DNA of 64,000 nucleotides from Amarolinea aalborgensis. Lineage in GTDB: Bacteria; Chloroflexota; Anaerolineae; SSC4; Amarolineaceae. Made by a program: the position numbers and the translations under genes. The notes under the pieces are model-generated. The model did not search any database. It saw nothing but the letters and a program-made list of their open reading frames with translations, and was not told the origin of the DNA. The DNA is taken from positions 124,001 to 188,000 of the forward strand of contig NZ_UETR01000006.1 of NCBI RefSeq assembly GCF_900491745.1, in the 5' to 3' direction. This document shows positions 43,819 through 52,313 of this stretch, one piece after another (position 1 is the stretch's first letter; every line of letters starts with the position of its first letter).

Positions 43819-44757
43819 ATGCCAAAACGGTGGTTTCAACGACAGGCCCTTGCCCTGGTGTTGAGCGGCGGCGGCGCACGCGGCGCCTTGCAGGTCGGCG
43901 CGTTACGCGCGTTGATCGAGGAAGGCATCCGCCCCGATTTCTTGGTCGGCACATCCATTGGGGCCATCAACGCCGCGTTCATGGGGTTGCGTGGTTGGAG
44001 TTTGGCGACCGTTGAAGCTCTGCAGGAAACCTGGCGCATCGCCGCGTCCTCTGAACTGCTGCCAGCACGCACCGTCTGGCTGACCATGCGCACTGTCTTC
44101 AACCTGACCGGTCGCGAGCGCCAGAATCCCATTCGCGCGTTCCTGATTGCCCACGGCCTTAGGCCAGAAATGCGCTTTGATGCCATGCAGATGCCGGTCT
44201 ATGTCGTTGTCACCGACCTCCATGGTGGTCGCACCCTGGTTTACGGAGATGACGCCAATGAACGCGTGCTGGATGCAGTCGAAGCATCGGCGGCGCTGCC
44301 GCCCTGGGTTCTCCCCATCGAACGCGGCGGCATGAGCCTGATGGACGGCGGCGCCGTGAGCAACTTGCCGCTGGAGCCGGCCATGGCGCGGGGCGCGACG
44401 GATATTGTGGCCCTTGACTTACATGACCCGCGCGGGTTGGCGACGGATCCCAGCGGGTTGGGTGGGTTCCTTTGGAAGCTCACGACCACGACGCAGATAC
44501 GAGAAACGGAGATGGAACTCGCCCTGGCCGTCGCTCGTGGGGTGCCGGTGCGTCATGTCCGACTGGTGTCCGCAATGCAGCCCTACCTCTGGGACTTCAG
44601 TCAGACCGATTCTCTCATGACCGATGGCTACACCATCACACGGCGTGCGCTGGCAGATTGGCAGATGAACGCCACTCCATCGCGATTTTCTGCGTCAGCG
44701 CGGTGGCGCGCATGGCGACAGCAGATGTCATGGCAACAGCCTGGGCGCAAAACGTGA
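43819..44757 (+). CDS. Patatin-like phospholipase
   Basis: 312 residues. The patatin set is complete: oxyanion loop GGGARG (17-22), nucleophile Ser46 in GTSIG and catalytic Asp176 in DGGAVSNLP (Ser-Asp dyad). These enzymes hydrolyse acyl esters of membrane phospholipids. GAGGTAAGAAAG precedes ATG 43819. The C-terminal 30 residues are Arg/Trp/Gln-rich (RWRAWRQQMSWQQPG) and could contact membrane. It follows the TerB-N-like gene by 10 nt; patatins are known effectors in some defence and toxin systems, but housekeeping lipid turnover is equally possible. Confidence 0.9.
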   Translation: MPKRWFQRQALALVLSGGGARGALQVGALRALIEEGIRPDFLVGTSIGAINAAFMGLRGWSLATVEALQETWRIAASSELLPARTVWLTMRTVFNLTGRERQNPIRAFLIAHGLRPEMRFDAMQMPVYVVVTDLHGGRTLVYGDDANERVLDAVEASAALPPWVLPIERGGMSLMDGGAVSNLPLEPAMARGATDIVALDLHDPRGLATDPSGLGGFLWKLTTTTQIRETEMELALAVARGVPVRHVRLVSAMQPYLWDFSQTDSLMTDGYTITRRALADWQMNATPSRFSASARWRAWRQQMSWQQPGRKT

Positions 44758-44794
44758 CCATCATCGCGGGGTCGTTGAGTGGGGCAGCCATCAA

Positions 44795-44825
44795 TAAGCC
44801 CGTTCCCCTGGATGGAACGGGCTTA
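44795..44825. terminator. Bidirectional hairpin between the patatin and LysM genes
   Basis: A 12-bp perfect stem, TAAGCCCGTTCC (44795-44806) with GGAACGGGCTTA (44814-44825), and a 7-nt loop. No long T-run; placed between convergent genes. Confidence 0.65.
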
Positions 44826-44856
44826 CTCAAACACTAAGGAATGGGGAGCGATCAAA

Positions 44857-45219
44857 TCAATCATTGGGCCGCCCAGTCGGCAAGATGGAAGGAGTCGGGG
44901 TTGCCGTGGGCAGCTTGGACACAGGTGGCGGCGGCGTCGCAGTCGCTGCGGAGGCTTTCGCGGGAATACGCAGCTTCTGGCCGACATAGATTCTGTTGGC
45001 CTTTGGGATACGGTTGGCATCCATGAGCGCTTTGATCGTCACTCCAAATCGCTGCGCGATACTCGAGACGCTATCACCTTTTTTGACAATATAAAAGGCA
45101 GGCCCAGAACCTGCAGAGGCTGAGCTTGCTTTTACCGGACTGGTATGCCATGCCATGAGCATACCGACAATCATAACGGCGACCAACCATGGCAACATGC
45201 GAAATCGGGTGGACTTCAT
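44857..45219 (-). CDS. LysM-domain secreted or membrane-anchored protein
   Basis: 120 residues. An N-terminal hydrophobic segment (about 8-25) acts as a signal or anchor; one LysM domain (about 42-87) carries YIVKKGDSVSSIAQRFGVT and NRIYVGQKLRIP, which bind N-acetylglucosamine polymers such as peptidoglycan. A Pro/Thr tail follows. ATG 45219 has AGGAGGACTCCA upstream, and its promoter lies at 45335-45362. No enzyme domain is attached, so it probably only docks to the wall. Confidence 0.88.
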   Translation of the reverse strand: MKSTRFRMLPWLVAVMIVGMLMAWHTSPVKASSASAGSGPAFYIVKKGDSVSSIAQRFGVTIKALMDANRIPKANRIYVGQKLRIPAKASAATATPPPPVSKLPTATPTPSILPTGRPND

Positions 45220-45334
45220 TGGAGTCCTCCTACAGATGAACAAAAACCGTTGAATAGCGATGAAGCGTTTCTTGGGGGCGAACCAATGAGACTTGATTCT
45301 GCAGCAAGCGCGGCCATATACTCGAGCTAATCTT

Positions 45335-45362
45335 AGTATAGCACAACGAGCATGGATTTCAA
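45335..45362 (-). promoter_or_regulatory. Promoter of the LysM gene
   Basis: On the minus strand TTGAAA (45357-45362) and TATACT (45335-45340) are spaced by 16 bp. The predicted leader is about 109 nt. No structure in that leader was identified. Confidence 0.65.
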
Positions 45363-45468
45363 GTGCATTCGCCTTACAGTTGTATTACAGGCTTACACAG
45401 TCAATTCAGGGCCGCGCCGCTCGATAGGGGCGGCGGGTTGAAAGCTAACGACAAGAGAAAGAAGAAAC

Positions 45469-45912
45469 ATGATCTCAATCCCATTGGCGCTGGAGCTCAA
45501 GGCCGCAGGCCTGGCCTGGACGCCGCGCCTGCACGACTTTTTTGCAATTCCAGACCGTAGTTTAGATGACCGGTTGTTCGTGATCGGGGACATCTTGGTG
45601 ACCATCGAGCGTTTGCGCGGGGAACAACTCATCTCCTTCGACGGCGCATCTGAATGGGCCCTTGATTATGTCCTGACTGGGGAAGCCGTCTGGATGCCCA
45701 GCGAGGAACAGTTGCGAGAAATGGTGGAAGAGCAGTTAGCCATCATGGCGCAGCCGGCGCTGTGTTTGAACACGATACCTGATGGCTATCGCGTGACCCT
45801 GAGCTGGCTGGATACCGATTCAAAGGCTCAAACCCTGGAATTCGAAGCCTTTGGCGCCAGCGACGCCTATGCGAGAGCGCTGCTCTTCATCCTGCAAGAC
45901 CGCCCTGGCTAG
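45469..45912 (+). CDS. Conserved hypothetical protein
   Basis: 147 residues, soluble, not assigned to a family. The N-terminus (PLALELKAAGLAWTPRLHDFFAIPD) resembles small proteins of Firmicutes and Chloroflexota that some databases label as CpaE-like or leave unnamed; nothing in it supports a pilus role. It is acidic and likely alpha/beta, with EWALDYVLTGEAVWMPSEEQLREM and a C-terminal ASDAYARALLFILQD helix. AGAAAGAAG precedes the ATG. It converges with the MoeA fusion gene with only 8 nt between the stop codons. Confidence 0.7.
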   Translation: MISIPLALELKAAGLAWTPRLHDFFAIPDRSLDDRLFVIGDILVTIERLRGEQLISFDGASEWALDYVLTGEAVWMPSEEQLREMVEEQLAIMAQPALCLNTIPDGYRVTLSWLDTDSKAQTLEFEAFGASDAYARALLFILQDRPG

Positions 45913-45920
45913 ACATAACT

Positions 45921-47864
45921 TTAATACGCCGCCAAGACATGCCCCAGGTCTGGCGTGTGATAGCCGCCTAGCCGGGTCACCGCGGCGCGAAATTCGTCAC
46001 TGCGAATGACCGTCAGCAGGGGTTGCAGAAGCGGGCTTTCGTAGGTAGTCTGCGGAATGACCAGGTCGTAACGCTCCTCGCCGAGGGGCAAGAAATCAAG
46101 ATCGAGCGCGCGCGCGGCCGCCGCGATGCCCAGCGCACAGTCGGCCGCGCCGCTCTTGACAGCCGCGGCCACGGCCAGATGTGTGAACTCCTGGCGATCA
46201 TAGCCCTGAATTTGCTGCGGCTCGATGCCCGCCTGCTTCAGCCGATAATCGAAGAGGACGCGCGTGCCCGAACCGCGCTGCCGATTGATGAAAACAACGT
46301 CCGACCTGGTCAAGTCTGACAGCGTGGTGATGCGCTTCGGGTTGCCCGGCGGCACGATCAGGCCCTGCGTGCGCTGCACGAAGCCCAATAAGACCACGGG
46401 CGTTTCCGGCAGCAGCGCCCGAATGTAACTGACGTTGTACTCGCCGGTCGCCTCATCGAGTAGGTGAGAGCCTGCCAGGTGCGCTTCGCCGCGCGCGAGG
46501 GCCAACAGCCCGCCGTAAGAGCCGACATTCGACGATGACAGCGTCAAGTGGGGATAGCGACGGCGCAAGTAGTCAGCCAGCACATCCAATGTCAAGTCAT
46601 GACTGCCGATGGCAACCATCGTGTTTTCCACCGCAGCGCGCGTGCGCAGCAGCTCTACCGTGACCTCTGCGCCGGCCGGAAAACCTTCGCTAAAACGCGG
46701 CACCCGCACGATGCCATCTGCCTTGACGAGCGACATGATGACCCCGGCGCCGCGCGCCATCGGCGTTGCCACGAAGCGGTCGCCAACTTTGCCCACCATG
46801 ACGCGCATGAACTCGTCTTCGCCCAGCGGCGAGAGCACTTTACGCGTCAGGCTGGCGTTCAACGTGGGGCGCTGGGGCGGCAGCTGGCCTAGCCAACGTG
46901 CAAGCAGTGGCTTAACTAACAGATCAAAGGTCATGAGCGCGCTGGCAGGGTAGCCAGGGATGCCGGCCAGGGCCTTACCCGCGGCCACGCCCAAAATGAC
47001 CGGATGACCGGGGCGCATGGCAATACCGTGCACCTGTATGCTGCCGATCGCGCGGAAGACGTCGGCGGTGAAATCATGCGAGCCGGCCGATGAACCGGCA
47101 TTGACCACCACCAGATCGTGCTCGACCAGGGCAGCCAGCACCGCTGCTTTGATCTGTTCAGGGTCATCAGGCGCGGGCGGCAGACGGGTGGCCTCACCGC
47201 CCCACTCTTCCACCAGGGCGGCCAACATGAGTGAATTGTACTCGACGATATCGCCGGGTTTGAGACTGCTGCCGGGCCGCACCAACTCGGCGCCGGTGGG
47301 CTGAATTGCTACCCGCGGCCGCCGGCGGACCAAGAGCTGGGTGTGACCGCAACCGGCCGCCGCGCCCAGGTCTTGCGGCCGCAAGACGTGATTGGCGGGC
47401 AGCACCAGTTCTCCCGTCACCATGTCCTCGCCCAAAGGCCGCACATGCTGCCAGGGCGCAACAGCCGCCAGAATCTCGATGGCTGCACCCTCCGCCAGAA
47501 CGTGTACATTCTCGATCATCACGACCGCATCGAAGCCGGGAGGGATGGCGTGACCTGTATCCACGTAAACGGCTTGCGTGGGCACGGCCAGGCGCAGCGG
47601 GTCGGTTTCCAGCGCGCCCAGGGTCTCAGCCGCGCGCACGGCATAGCCATCCATGGCGGCCGCGTGGTAGTGCGGCGACGACGTTAAAGCCCAGACCGGT
47701 TCGGCGGTCACGCGACCGCGGGCCTGCGCCACGGCGATCCATTCGCCAGGCAGCGGTTGATCAAGGTCTATGGCGGCCAGCGCGCGCCACCAGCGTTCAA
47801 CCGCCTCATCCAGGCCAATGTCTTCCAGGTAGATATTGCGTGACAAGGGTGGCATCCTTTCCAT
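45921..47864 (-). CDS. MoeA-type molybdopterin molybdenumtransferase fused to a PBP-like domain
   Basis: 647 residues. The N-terminal two-thirds (about 1-415) is MoeA: PHYHAAAMDGYAV, PTGAELVRPG, the nucleotide/MPT site NAGSSAGSHDF, GIAMRPGHPV and GIPGYPASALMTF. MoeA inserts molybdate into adenylated molybdopterin. The C-terminal about 230 residues form a periplasmic-binding-protein-like (LysR substrate type) domain with SSNVGSYGGLLALARGEAHLAGSHLLD and NRQRGSGTRVLFDYRL, found fused to MoeA in several bacteria and archaea and thought to sense molybdate or tungstate. ATG 47864 is used; ATG 47855 is possible. No other molybdenum gene is in the window. Confidence 0.9.
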   Translation of the reverse strand: MERMPPLSRNIYLEDIGLDEAVERWWRALAAIDLDQPLPGEWIAVAQARGRVTAEPVWALTSSPHYHAAAMDGYAVRAAETLGALETDPLRLAVPTQAVYVDTGHAIPPGFDAVVMIENVHVLAEGAAIEILAAVAPWQHVRPLGEDMVTGELVLPANHVLRPQDLGAAAGCGHTQLLVRRRPRVAIQPTGAELVRPGSSLKPGDIVEYNSLMLAALVEEWGGEATRLPPAPDDPEQIKAAVLAALVEHDLVVVNAGSSAGSHDFTADVFRAIGSIQVHGIAMRPGHPVILGVAAGKALAGIPGYPASALMTFDLLVKPLLARWLGQLPPQRPTLNASLTRKVLSPLGEDEFMRVMVGKVGDRFVATPMARGAGVIMSLVKADGIVRVPRFSEGFPAGAEVTVELLRTRAAVENTMVAIGSHDLTLDVLADYLRRRYPHLTLSSSNVGSYGGLLALARGEAHLAGSHLLDEATGEYNVSYIRALLPETPVVLLGFVQRTQGLIVPPGNPKRITTLSDLTRSDVVFINRQRGSGTRVLFDYRLKQAGIEPQQIQGYDRQEFTHLAVAAAVKSGAADCALGIAAAARALDLDFLPLGEERYDLVIPQTTYESPLLQPLLTVIRSDEFRAAVTRLGGYHTPDLGHVLAAY

Positions 47865-47910
47865 CGGTGCGAGTATCTCCACTATTCTACCATAAGGCTG
47901 GAATTTCTGC

Positions 47911-47939
47911 TTGCACACGCGGTGGTCGTGTGTTAGAAT
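47911..47939 (+). promoter_or_regulatory. Promoter giving a leaderless transcript for the sigma-factor gene
   Basis: TTGCAC (47911-47916) and TAGAAT (47934-47939) with 17-bp spacing, then exactly six bases to ATG 47946, so the predicted +1 is the start codon. The geometry is identical to the promoter at 42583-42611. Confidence 0.72.
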
Positions 47940-47945
47940 CTACGC

Positions 47946-48728
47946 ATGATTTCCCATGTTCTGCACGAGACAACTACGGAAACGCCGCCCATCGTGTTCC
48001 GGCGGGCCGCCGAGCATCTGCTTGCTGACTTCGGCTGGTCGCTGGTGTCGGCCGATGCCTTGGCGGCGCAAGCTGTTCAGCATCTGAGTCCTGTCGCCGA
48101 GGTGAGCCTTGTGCAGGCGGTGACCGCCTGCCAAACAGTCTATTCACGTCTGCTGTTTGCGGCCTGCGCCGGAAGTTCGCAGCGCGAAGCGGGTTATCAC
48201 GAACTCTATCGCTATGTGTATAAGTTGGCCTACAATCGGGTTCCGGAAGCTGATGTGGCCGATGTCGCGCAGGAGACGCTGCGCTTGGTGTATGAGAAAC
48301 TGGACACCTGTCAACAGCCGGAAACGTTCCTCAAGTTTGCCTACTTCCGCCTGCGCCATGCCATGAATCGGGTGCGCCCGGCGCGCCTCAGCCGGGTGCA
48401 ATCGCTGGCATCCTGGTTGGACGCTGGCGCCGAGGAAACATCATCGCTAATCCCCATTTTTCAGAAACCCCCACTGCCTGAAGAAGCCGCTTTGCACAGC
48501 GATGAAGCCGCGTCGGTGCGCGACTGCCTGCAGAAACTGTGGCGCCACCAACCGCGTGCGTCCGAACAGATCAAGGCGCTCATTCTCAAATACTTCGATG
48601 AACTGGACGATGCCACGATTGCCGAACGCCTGGGTACAACCGTCGCCAATGTGCATGTGCTGCGCAGTCGCGGGCTGAAGAAGCTAGAAGCCTGTCTGCG
48701 CCGTACGCTCCAAATGCCGCCGGGATGA
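47946..48728 (+). CDS. Sigma-70 family (ECF-like) RNA polymerase sigma factor
   Basis: 260 residues. Region 2 lies at about 80-145 (YHELYRYVYKLAYNRVPEADVADVAQETLRLVYEKLD, FLKFAYFRLRHAMNRVRP), and a region-4 helix-turn-helix at about 205-255 (QIKALILKYFDELDDATIAERLGTTVANVHVLRSRGLKKL). An N-terminal extension of about 75 residues before region 2 is longer than in simple ECF factors. A terminator-like hairpin separates it from the zinc-finger gene, which may be its regulator. The predicted transcript is leaderless. Target promoters are unknown; the metalloprotease and CHAT genes nearby are candidates. Confidence 0.85.
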   Translation: MISHVLHETTTETPPIVFRRAAEHLLADFGWSLVSADALAAQAVQHLSPVAEVSLVQAVTACQTVYSRLLFAACAGSSQREAGYHELYRYVYKLAYNRVPEADVADVAQETLRLVYEKLDTCQQPETFLKFAYFRLRHAMNRVRPARLSRVQSLASWLDAGAEETSSLIPIFQKPPLPEEAALHSDEAASVRDCLQKLWRHQPRASEQIKALILKYFDELDDATIAERLGTTVANVHVLRSRGLKKLEACLRRTLQMPPG

Positions 48729-48756
48729 GACGCTGCATGGCCTCTATCTTCCATGC

Positions 48757-48785
48757 AAGAACATCCGCCGCGCTTGTTCTTTTTT
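48757..48785 (+). terminator. Terminator or attenuator between the sigma-factor and zinc-finger genes
   Basis: AAGAACA (48757-48763) pairs with TGTTCTT (48775-48781), followed by a T-run to 48785. It may reduce read-through to the zinc-finger gene, so the sigma factor and its putative regulator need not be made in equal amounts. Confidence 0.6.
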
Positions 48786-48831
48786 GTCACAAGCTTCCCA
48801 TAACAGCTGAGTCATTGAAGCGAGTGAGCTT

Positions 48832-49632
48832 ATGAAGTGCCCAACCGATAGTACAGAATTGATGGCTTTCTTGAGCGATGCGGATAACCGATCGGAATTG
48901 GGCATCCATCTAACCCACTGTCAGACCTGCCGGGAGCGCCTGGCTCGTTTGCGCAGCATATCCTTGCATCCGCCTGACCACCTCAGTTGCGCGGATGCTG
49001 AGCCTGCGCTGCTGGCCTGGCTGGAGAGCGACGGCGCCTTTGCGCTCACCCCCGCGGTGCGCCAACATCTCAGCGACTGCCCATTCTGCCAGCAAACCGC
49101 CGTTGAACTCCGCACCCTGCCGCGCGCCCTGGCGCAGGATAGGCTGGCAACCCCGCCTGATGCGCCGTCGCCTGACCTGGCCTTCCTCAAAAAATCGTCT
49201 CTCTCGCTGCCGCGCTGGCGCCAGCAGATGGAACAGGCTGTTCAGCAGGGCGCGTACTGGCTGGTGGATCGCAGCGGCGCCGTGTGGCTGAATTTGCAGC
49301 TGGTCATGCAATGGCAGCCGGTCCTCAGCCCCGTCGCGATAAAAGGGGCCCCAACGGAGGCGCGGCCTTTGCTGCAGGTGGCGTTGACTCCAGAGCCAGA
49401 CTTGAATCTGGATCTCGTGGCTTGGCCTGACGCGAACAACGGCGACCAGGTTCAGGTTGAAGTCATCGTGCGCCGCCCCAGCCGTTTTCTCGACGGCTTT
49501 GCCGGCGCGACGGTCACCCTCTATGCGCCGGGAGAATCACGACGGGCGATGACCGACAGCGACGGCCGCGTCCGCTTCAGTGGAATCCCGCGGCGCAGCC
49601 TGGCGGACATCCAACTCAGCGCGCGCGGTTGA
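48832..49632 (+). CDS. Double zinc-finger (zf-HC2) anti-sigma-like protein with C-terminal beta domain
   Basis: 266 residues with two anti-sigma zinc sites: C3...H26-x3-C30-x2-C33 (HLTHCQTC) and C53...H79-x3-C83-x2-C86 (HLSDCPFC). No clear membrane helix follows, unlike most ZAS anti-sigmas. A middle region (about 115-165) and a C-terminal beta domain (about 175-262) with VTLYAPGESRRAMTDSDGRVRFSGIP resemble a carboxypeptidase-regulatory or Ig-like fold. It lies directly downstream of the sigma-factor gene and its last 96 nt overlap the 3' end of the CHAT gene. I infer that it binds the sigma factor and that its soluble linker could be a protease target. Confidence 0.78.
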   Translation: MKCPTDSTELMAFLSDADNRSELGIHLTHCQTCRERLARLRSISLHPPDHLSCADAEPALLAWLESDGAFALTPAVRQHLSDCPFCQQTAVELRTLPRALAQDRLATPPDAPSPDLAFLKKSSLSLPRWRQQMEQAVQQGAYWLVDRSGAVWLNLQLVMQWQPVLSPVAIKGAPTEARPLLQVALTPEPDLNLDLVAWPDANNGDQVQVEVIVRRPSRFLDGFAGATVTLYAPGESRRAMTDSDGRVRFSGIPRRSLADIQLSARG

Positions 49633-52245
49633 ACGGGCCAGCGGGGCGCCGCCAATGAGGACGAACCCTGCCCAATAGTAAGGATGGCTCAAGAGATGCT
49701 GATGATCAGGCAAAACCTCACAAGCATCGTCTAAGCGAGCCAGCTCATGGGCAATCTGCGCTGGAGAGAATCCGCCCGCGGCGAGGATTTCGCTGAGAGC
49801 GGAGGCCGACAATCTGGTGAGGGCTTGTTGCGCCTGGCGCAGTGCGGCAGCCGCGGAAACTCCCTGGGCCAGGGCCGTGTAGAAGAAACGCATCAACAAT
49901 CGCGTCGAAAGCTCATCTACGGCCCACAGACTAACCAGCGCAACCGGCGCGCCCGCTGCCAAGAACGCCCTCACCAATCCCAACAACTCGTCGCCACTCA
50001 GGACGCCGCTGCGCCCGCTTTCGCATGCGCTCAATGTAACCAGGTCGGCTTGCAGGAACGCAGGCCGGTTGAGCAGAGCGGCTGCCGTGAGCAGCCCATC
50101 GGCCAGAAATAGGCCAGATTGCAGCGGCGCCTGTGCGTTGAAGGTGCCGTGGCAGGAGAGATGGATCAGTGAGGCGTTGGGCGCAGCCAGCAAAAACGCG
50201 TCCTGGGTGGCCTGGTGGCCCAACAGCAAACGACCGCCTAGCAAAGAAGCCACCGATTGGGCTTCGGCTTCGGCGTGGCGCAGATCGGGCGCAAAGCCGA
50301 TGACCAGGGGCCAGGGAGACGGGATGGGGCTTCCGAGCTCTGACGGCTGCTGACGACCATGGGTCAGCAGAACGGTGGCGCTGGGCGCGAAGAGAATCGT
50401 TGCCGTAGACGCAAAGCAAGCTGCGCCAGTTGCGCTCTGCAACGCGGAGAACGGCACGTAGTGCAGCGGGCCATGGGGAACGATGGCAATACGCTCAGTT
50501 TCTGCCAGCCGTGACAGCACAGGGCCGAGCAGCAGCGTTCCCAGGCTGCGCAGCACCCAGGGCTGTGTCAAGCGGCCATCTGCGCCGGGCGTCAAGCCGG
50601 CCAGTGCGCGCCGATCGGCGGCAAATGCACGACGCAGCGCGGCGGCAGCATCCAACGCCAGCGGAAAGGCCTCGATGGTTTGCGATGTGACGGCCAGCAT
50701 GACGGTGCGGTCAGGTGGAAACAGGAGTTCGCGCAATGTCGCATGGTGATGCAGCAGCCAATCGGCCACCGGCTGGAAGCGCGTCGGCGGATTTGTATTG
50801 AAGTACACCAAGAGCAGCATGTCGGCCGGCATCTGCGCCTGGATGGCGTTTGCGCTCAAAGGCTCGCCCAACAGCACGTGGTTTGGCCCGCGGCCGCTGA
50901 GCAGATCAAGAAACGCGCGCGCGCGTGCCCGCTCAGCATAGGTCAGCGCAGCCGCCGCATCGCCCTGGGCAAGGGTCAACAGGAAGAGCGCGCTGTAAAC
51001 CTGCTGCCAGCCGCCGAAGAGATGAATGCGCACATCTTCGGTTTGAATCTGGCTGCGTAAGCCCTCGATAAGGTGAATGGACTGTTCAAATGACATGCGC
51101 GCGGCGGCTAAGTCACCTTGCTGCCAGGCCAGGGTGCCCAGACGATAATGAATGAGCGCCTGGTACGATACGCTGTGGATACCGGCGGCATGCGCCAGGG
51201 CTTGACGAAAGAGGTCATCGGCGGCGGCATACTGACCCTGCAGCTGACGCAGCAGGCCGAGATTACCCAGGACTTCGATGGTCATGAAGGGTGAACCGGC
51301 GAGCTGCAGCGCCTCCTGGTAGTGCTGCTCGGCGGCTGCAGTTTGACCCAGGAGCAGGAAGAGTTCGCCCAGGTTAGCCAGCGCTGTTGCAACGCCGCGC
51401 TGGCGATTGAGTGTGCGCGACATGGCAAGCGCCTGCTCCAAATGGGCCTGGGCGCTATCCCACTGTCCCAAATCCTTGTAGTTGATGCCAAGCTCATTGA
51501 GAATCCAGCTTTCCCAGACCGCCTCGTGCAGGCTGTGCGACCAGGCGCGCGCGTCCTGCAGGCAGGCGATGGCGTCATCAAACTGGCCGAGCAAGTTGTG
51601 CACTATCGCCATATTGATCAGCGCGCGCAGTTGGCCCAGGCCATCCGCCAACTGTTGAAAAGCCTGATAGGCTTCCTGGTAGTAGTGAAAGCTGGTATCG
51701 TATTGCGCCTGATGATAGGCCTGTACACCCAGGGTGTTGGTGCAGCGCGCGTACAGGTCAGGGTCCAGGTTGGACAGGCTGCGCAGATCCGTCAGCAGCT
51801 CGGCGGCCGCGGCCCAGTCGTGACGTTCCACCGCCAGCACGGCCTGGTAGTAGGCCAGCAGGTGCACAAAACGGGGCAGGAGAACTTGCTGCGCATCGGC
51901 GGCCGCGATGAGCTGTCCTAGCTCGTCATAGGCCAGGCGCGCCAGGCACAGGTTGCCGGCCTGCTCAAAGTGGTAAACCGCCTCGCTCACTTCCTGGCGC
52001 TCAAGCAGCGCCTGAAAGAAAATCAAGTGCCATTGTTGGCACGCGGCCGGGTCCGCGGCGCGCGCCGCGGATAGATACGCCGGCCTCTGCGCCAACTGCC
52101 AACGCCCCGCGGATAACAAGTTCAAATCAGGGAGCAAGTCGGGCCAGTCGCGCGCGGTCGCCCCTAAGTCAAGCGTACGGCAGACGGCGCGCCACAGCGA
52201 CGCATCGAGCCAACGGGGCAGCGCGGCCAGCCATAAATCATTCAT
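49537..52245 (-). CDS. TPR-CHAT protein (caspase-like protease)
   Basis: 902 residues from ATG 52245. About ten tetratricopeptide repeats span about 140-460 (for example LGQFDDAIACLQDARAW, LGQTAAAEQHYQEALQLA). A C-terminal CHAT peptidase domain (about 545-870) has the dyad His699 in LSCHGTF and Cys741 in LSACESG, both intact, and ends YYWAGFVLIGG. A 35-residue tail follows, encoded antisense to the end of the zinc-finger gene. CHAT proteases cleave specific protein partners when a sensor domain is triggered. It is divergent from the metalloprotease gene (68 nt apart). Its substrate is unknown. Confidence 0.88.
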   Translation of the reverse strand: MNDLWLAALPRWLDASLWRAVCRTLDLGATARDWPDLLPDLNLLSAGRWQLAQRPAYLSAARAADPAACQQWHLIFFQALLERQEVSEAVYHFEQAGNLCLARLAYDELGQLIAAADAQQVLLPRFVHLLAYYQAVLAVERHDWAAAAELLTDLRSLSNLDPDLYARCTNTLGVQAYHQAQYDTSFHYYQEAYQAFQQLADGLGQLRALINMAIVHNLLGQFDDAIACLQDARAWSHSLHEAVWESWILNELGINYKDLGQWDSAQAHLEQALAMSRTLNRQRGVATALANLGELFLLLGQTAAAEQHYQEALQLAGSPFMTIEVLGNLGLLRQLQGQYAAADDLFRQALAHAAGIHSVSYQALIHYRLGTLAWQQGDLAAARMSFEQSIHLIEGLRSQIQTEDVRIHLFGGWQQVYSALFLLTLAQGDAAAALTYAERARARAFLDLLSGRGPNHVLLGEPLSANAIQAQMPADMLLLVYFNTNPPTRFQPVADWLLHHHATLRELLFPPDRTVMLAVTSQTIEAFPLALDAAAALRRAFAADRRALAGLTPGADGRLTQPWVLRSLGTLLLGPVLSRLAETERIAIVPHGPLHYVPFSALQSATGAACFASTATILFAPSATVLLTHGRQQPSELGSPIPSPWPLVIGFAPDLRHAEAEAQSVASLLGGRLLLGHQATQDAFLLAAPNASLIHLSCHGTFNAQAPLQSGLFLADGLLTAAALLNRPAFLQADLVTLSACESGRSGVLSGDELLGLVRAFLAAGAPVALVSLWAVDELSTRLLMRFFYTALAQGVSAAAALRQAQQALTRLSASALSEILAAGGFSPAQIAHELARLDDACEVLPDHQHLLSHPYYWAGFVLIGGAPLARSTARAELDVRQAAPRDSTEADAAVAVGHRPS

Positions 52246-52313
52246 GAATGCATCAACCTCACCCACCTTGCGGCCATGCCATGTGCCGAATATGCAGTTC
52301 AGGAGTAACCGTG

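Noticed and set aside
52246..52313. Divergent promoter pair between the CHAT and metalloprotease genes
   Set aside because: The 68-bp gap has no -35/-10 pair good enough to call on either strand.
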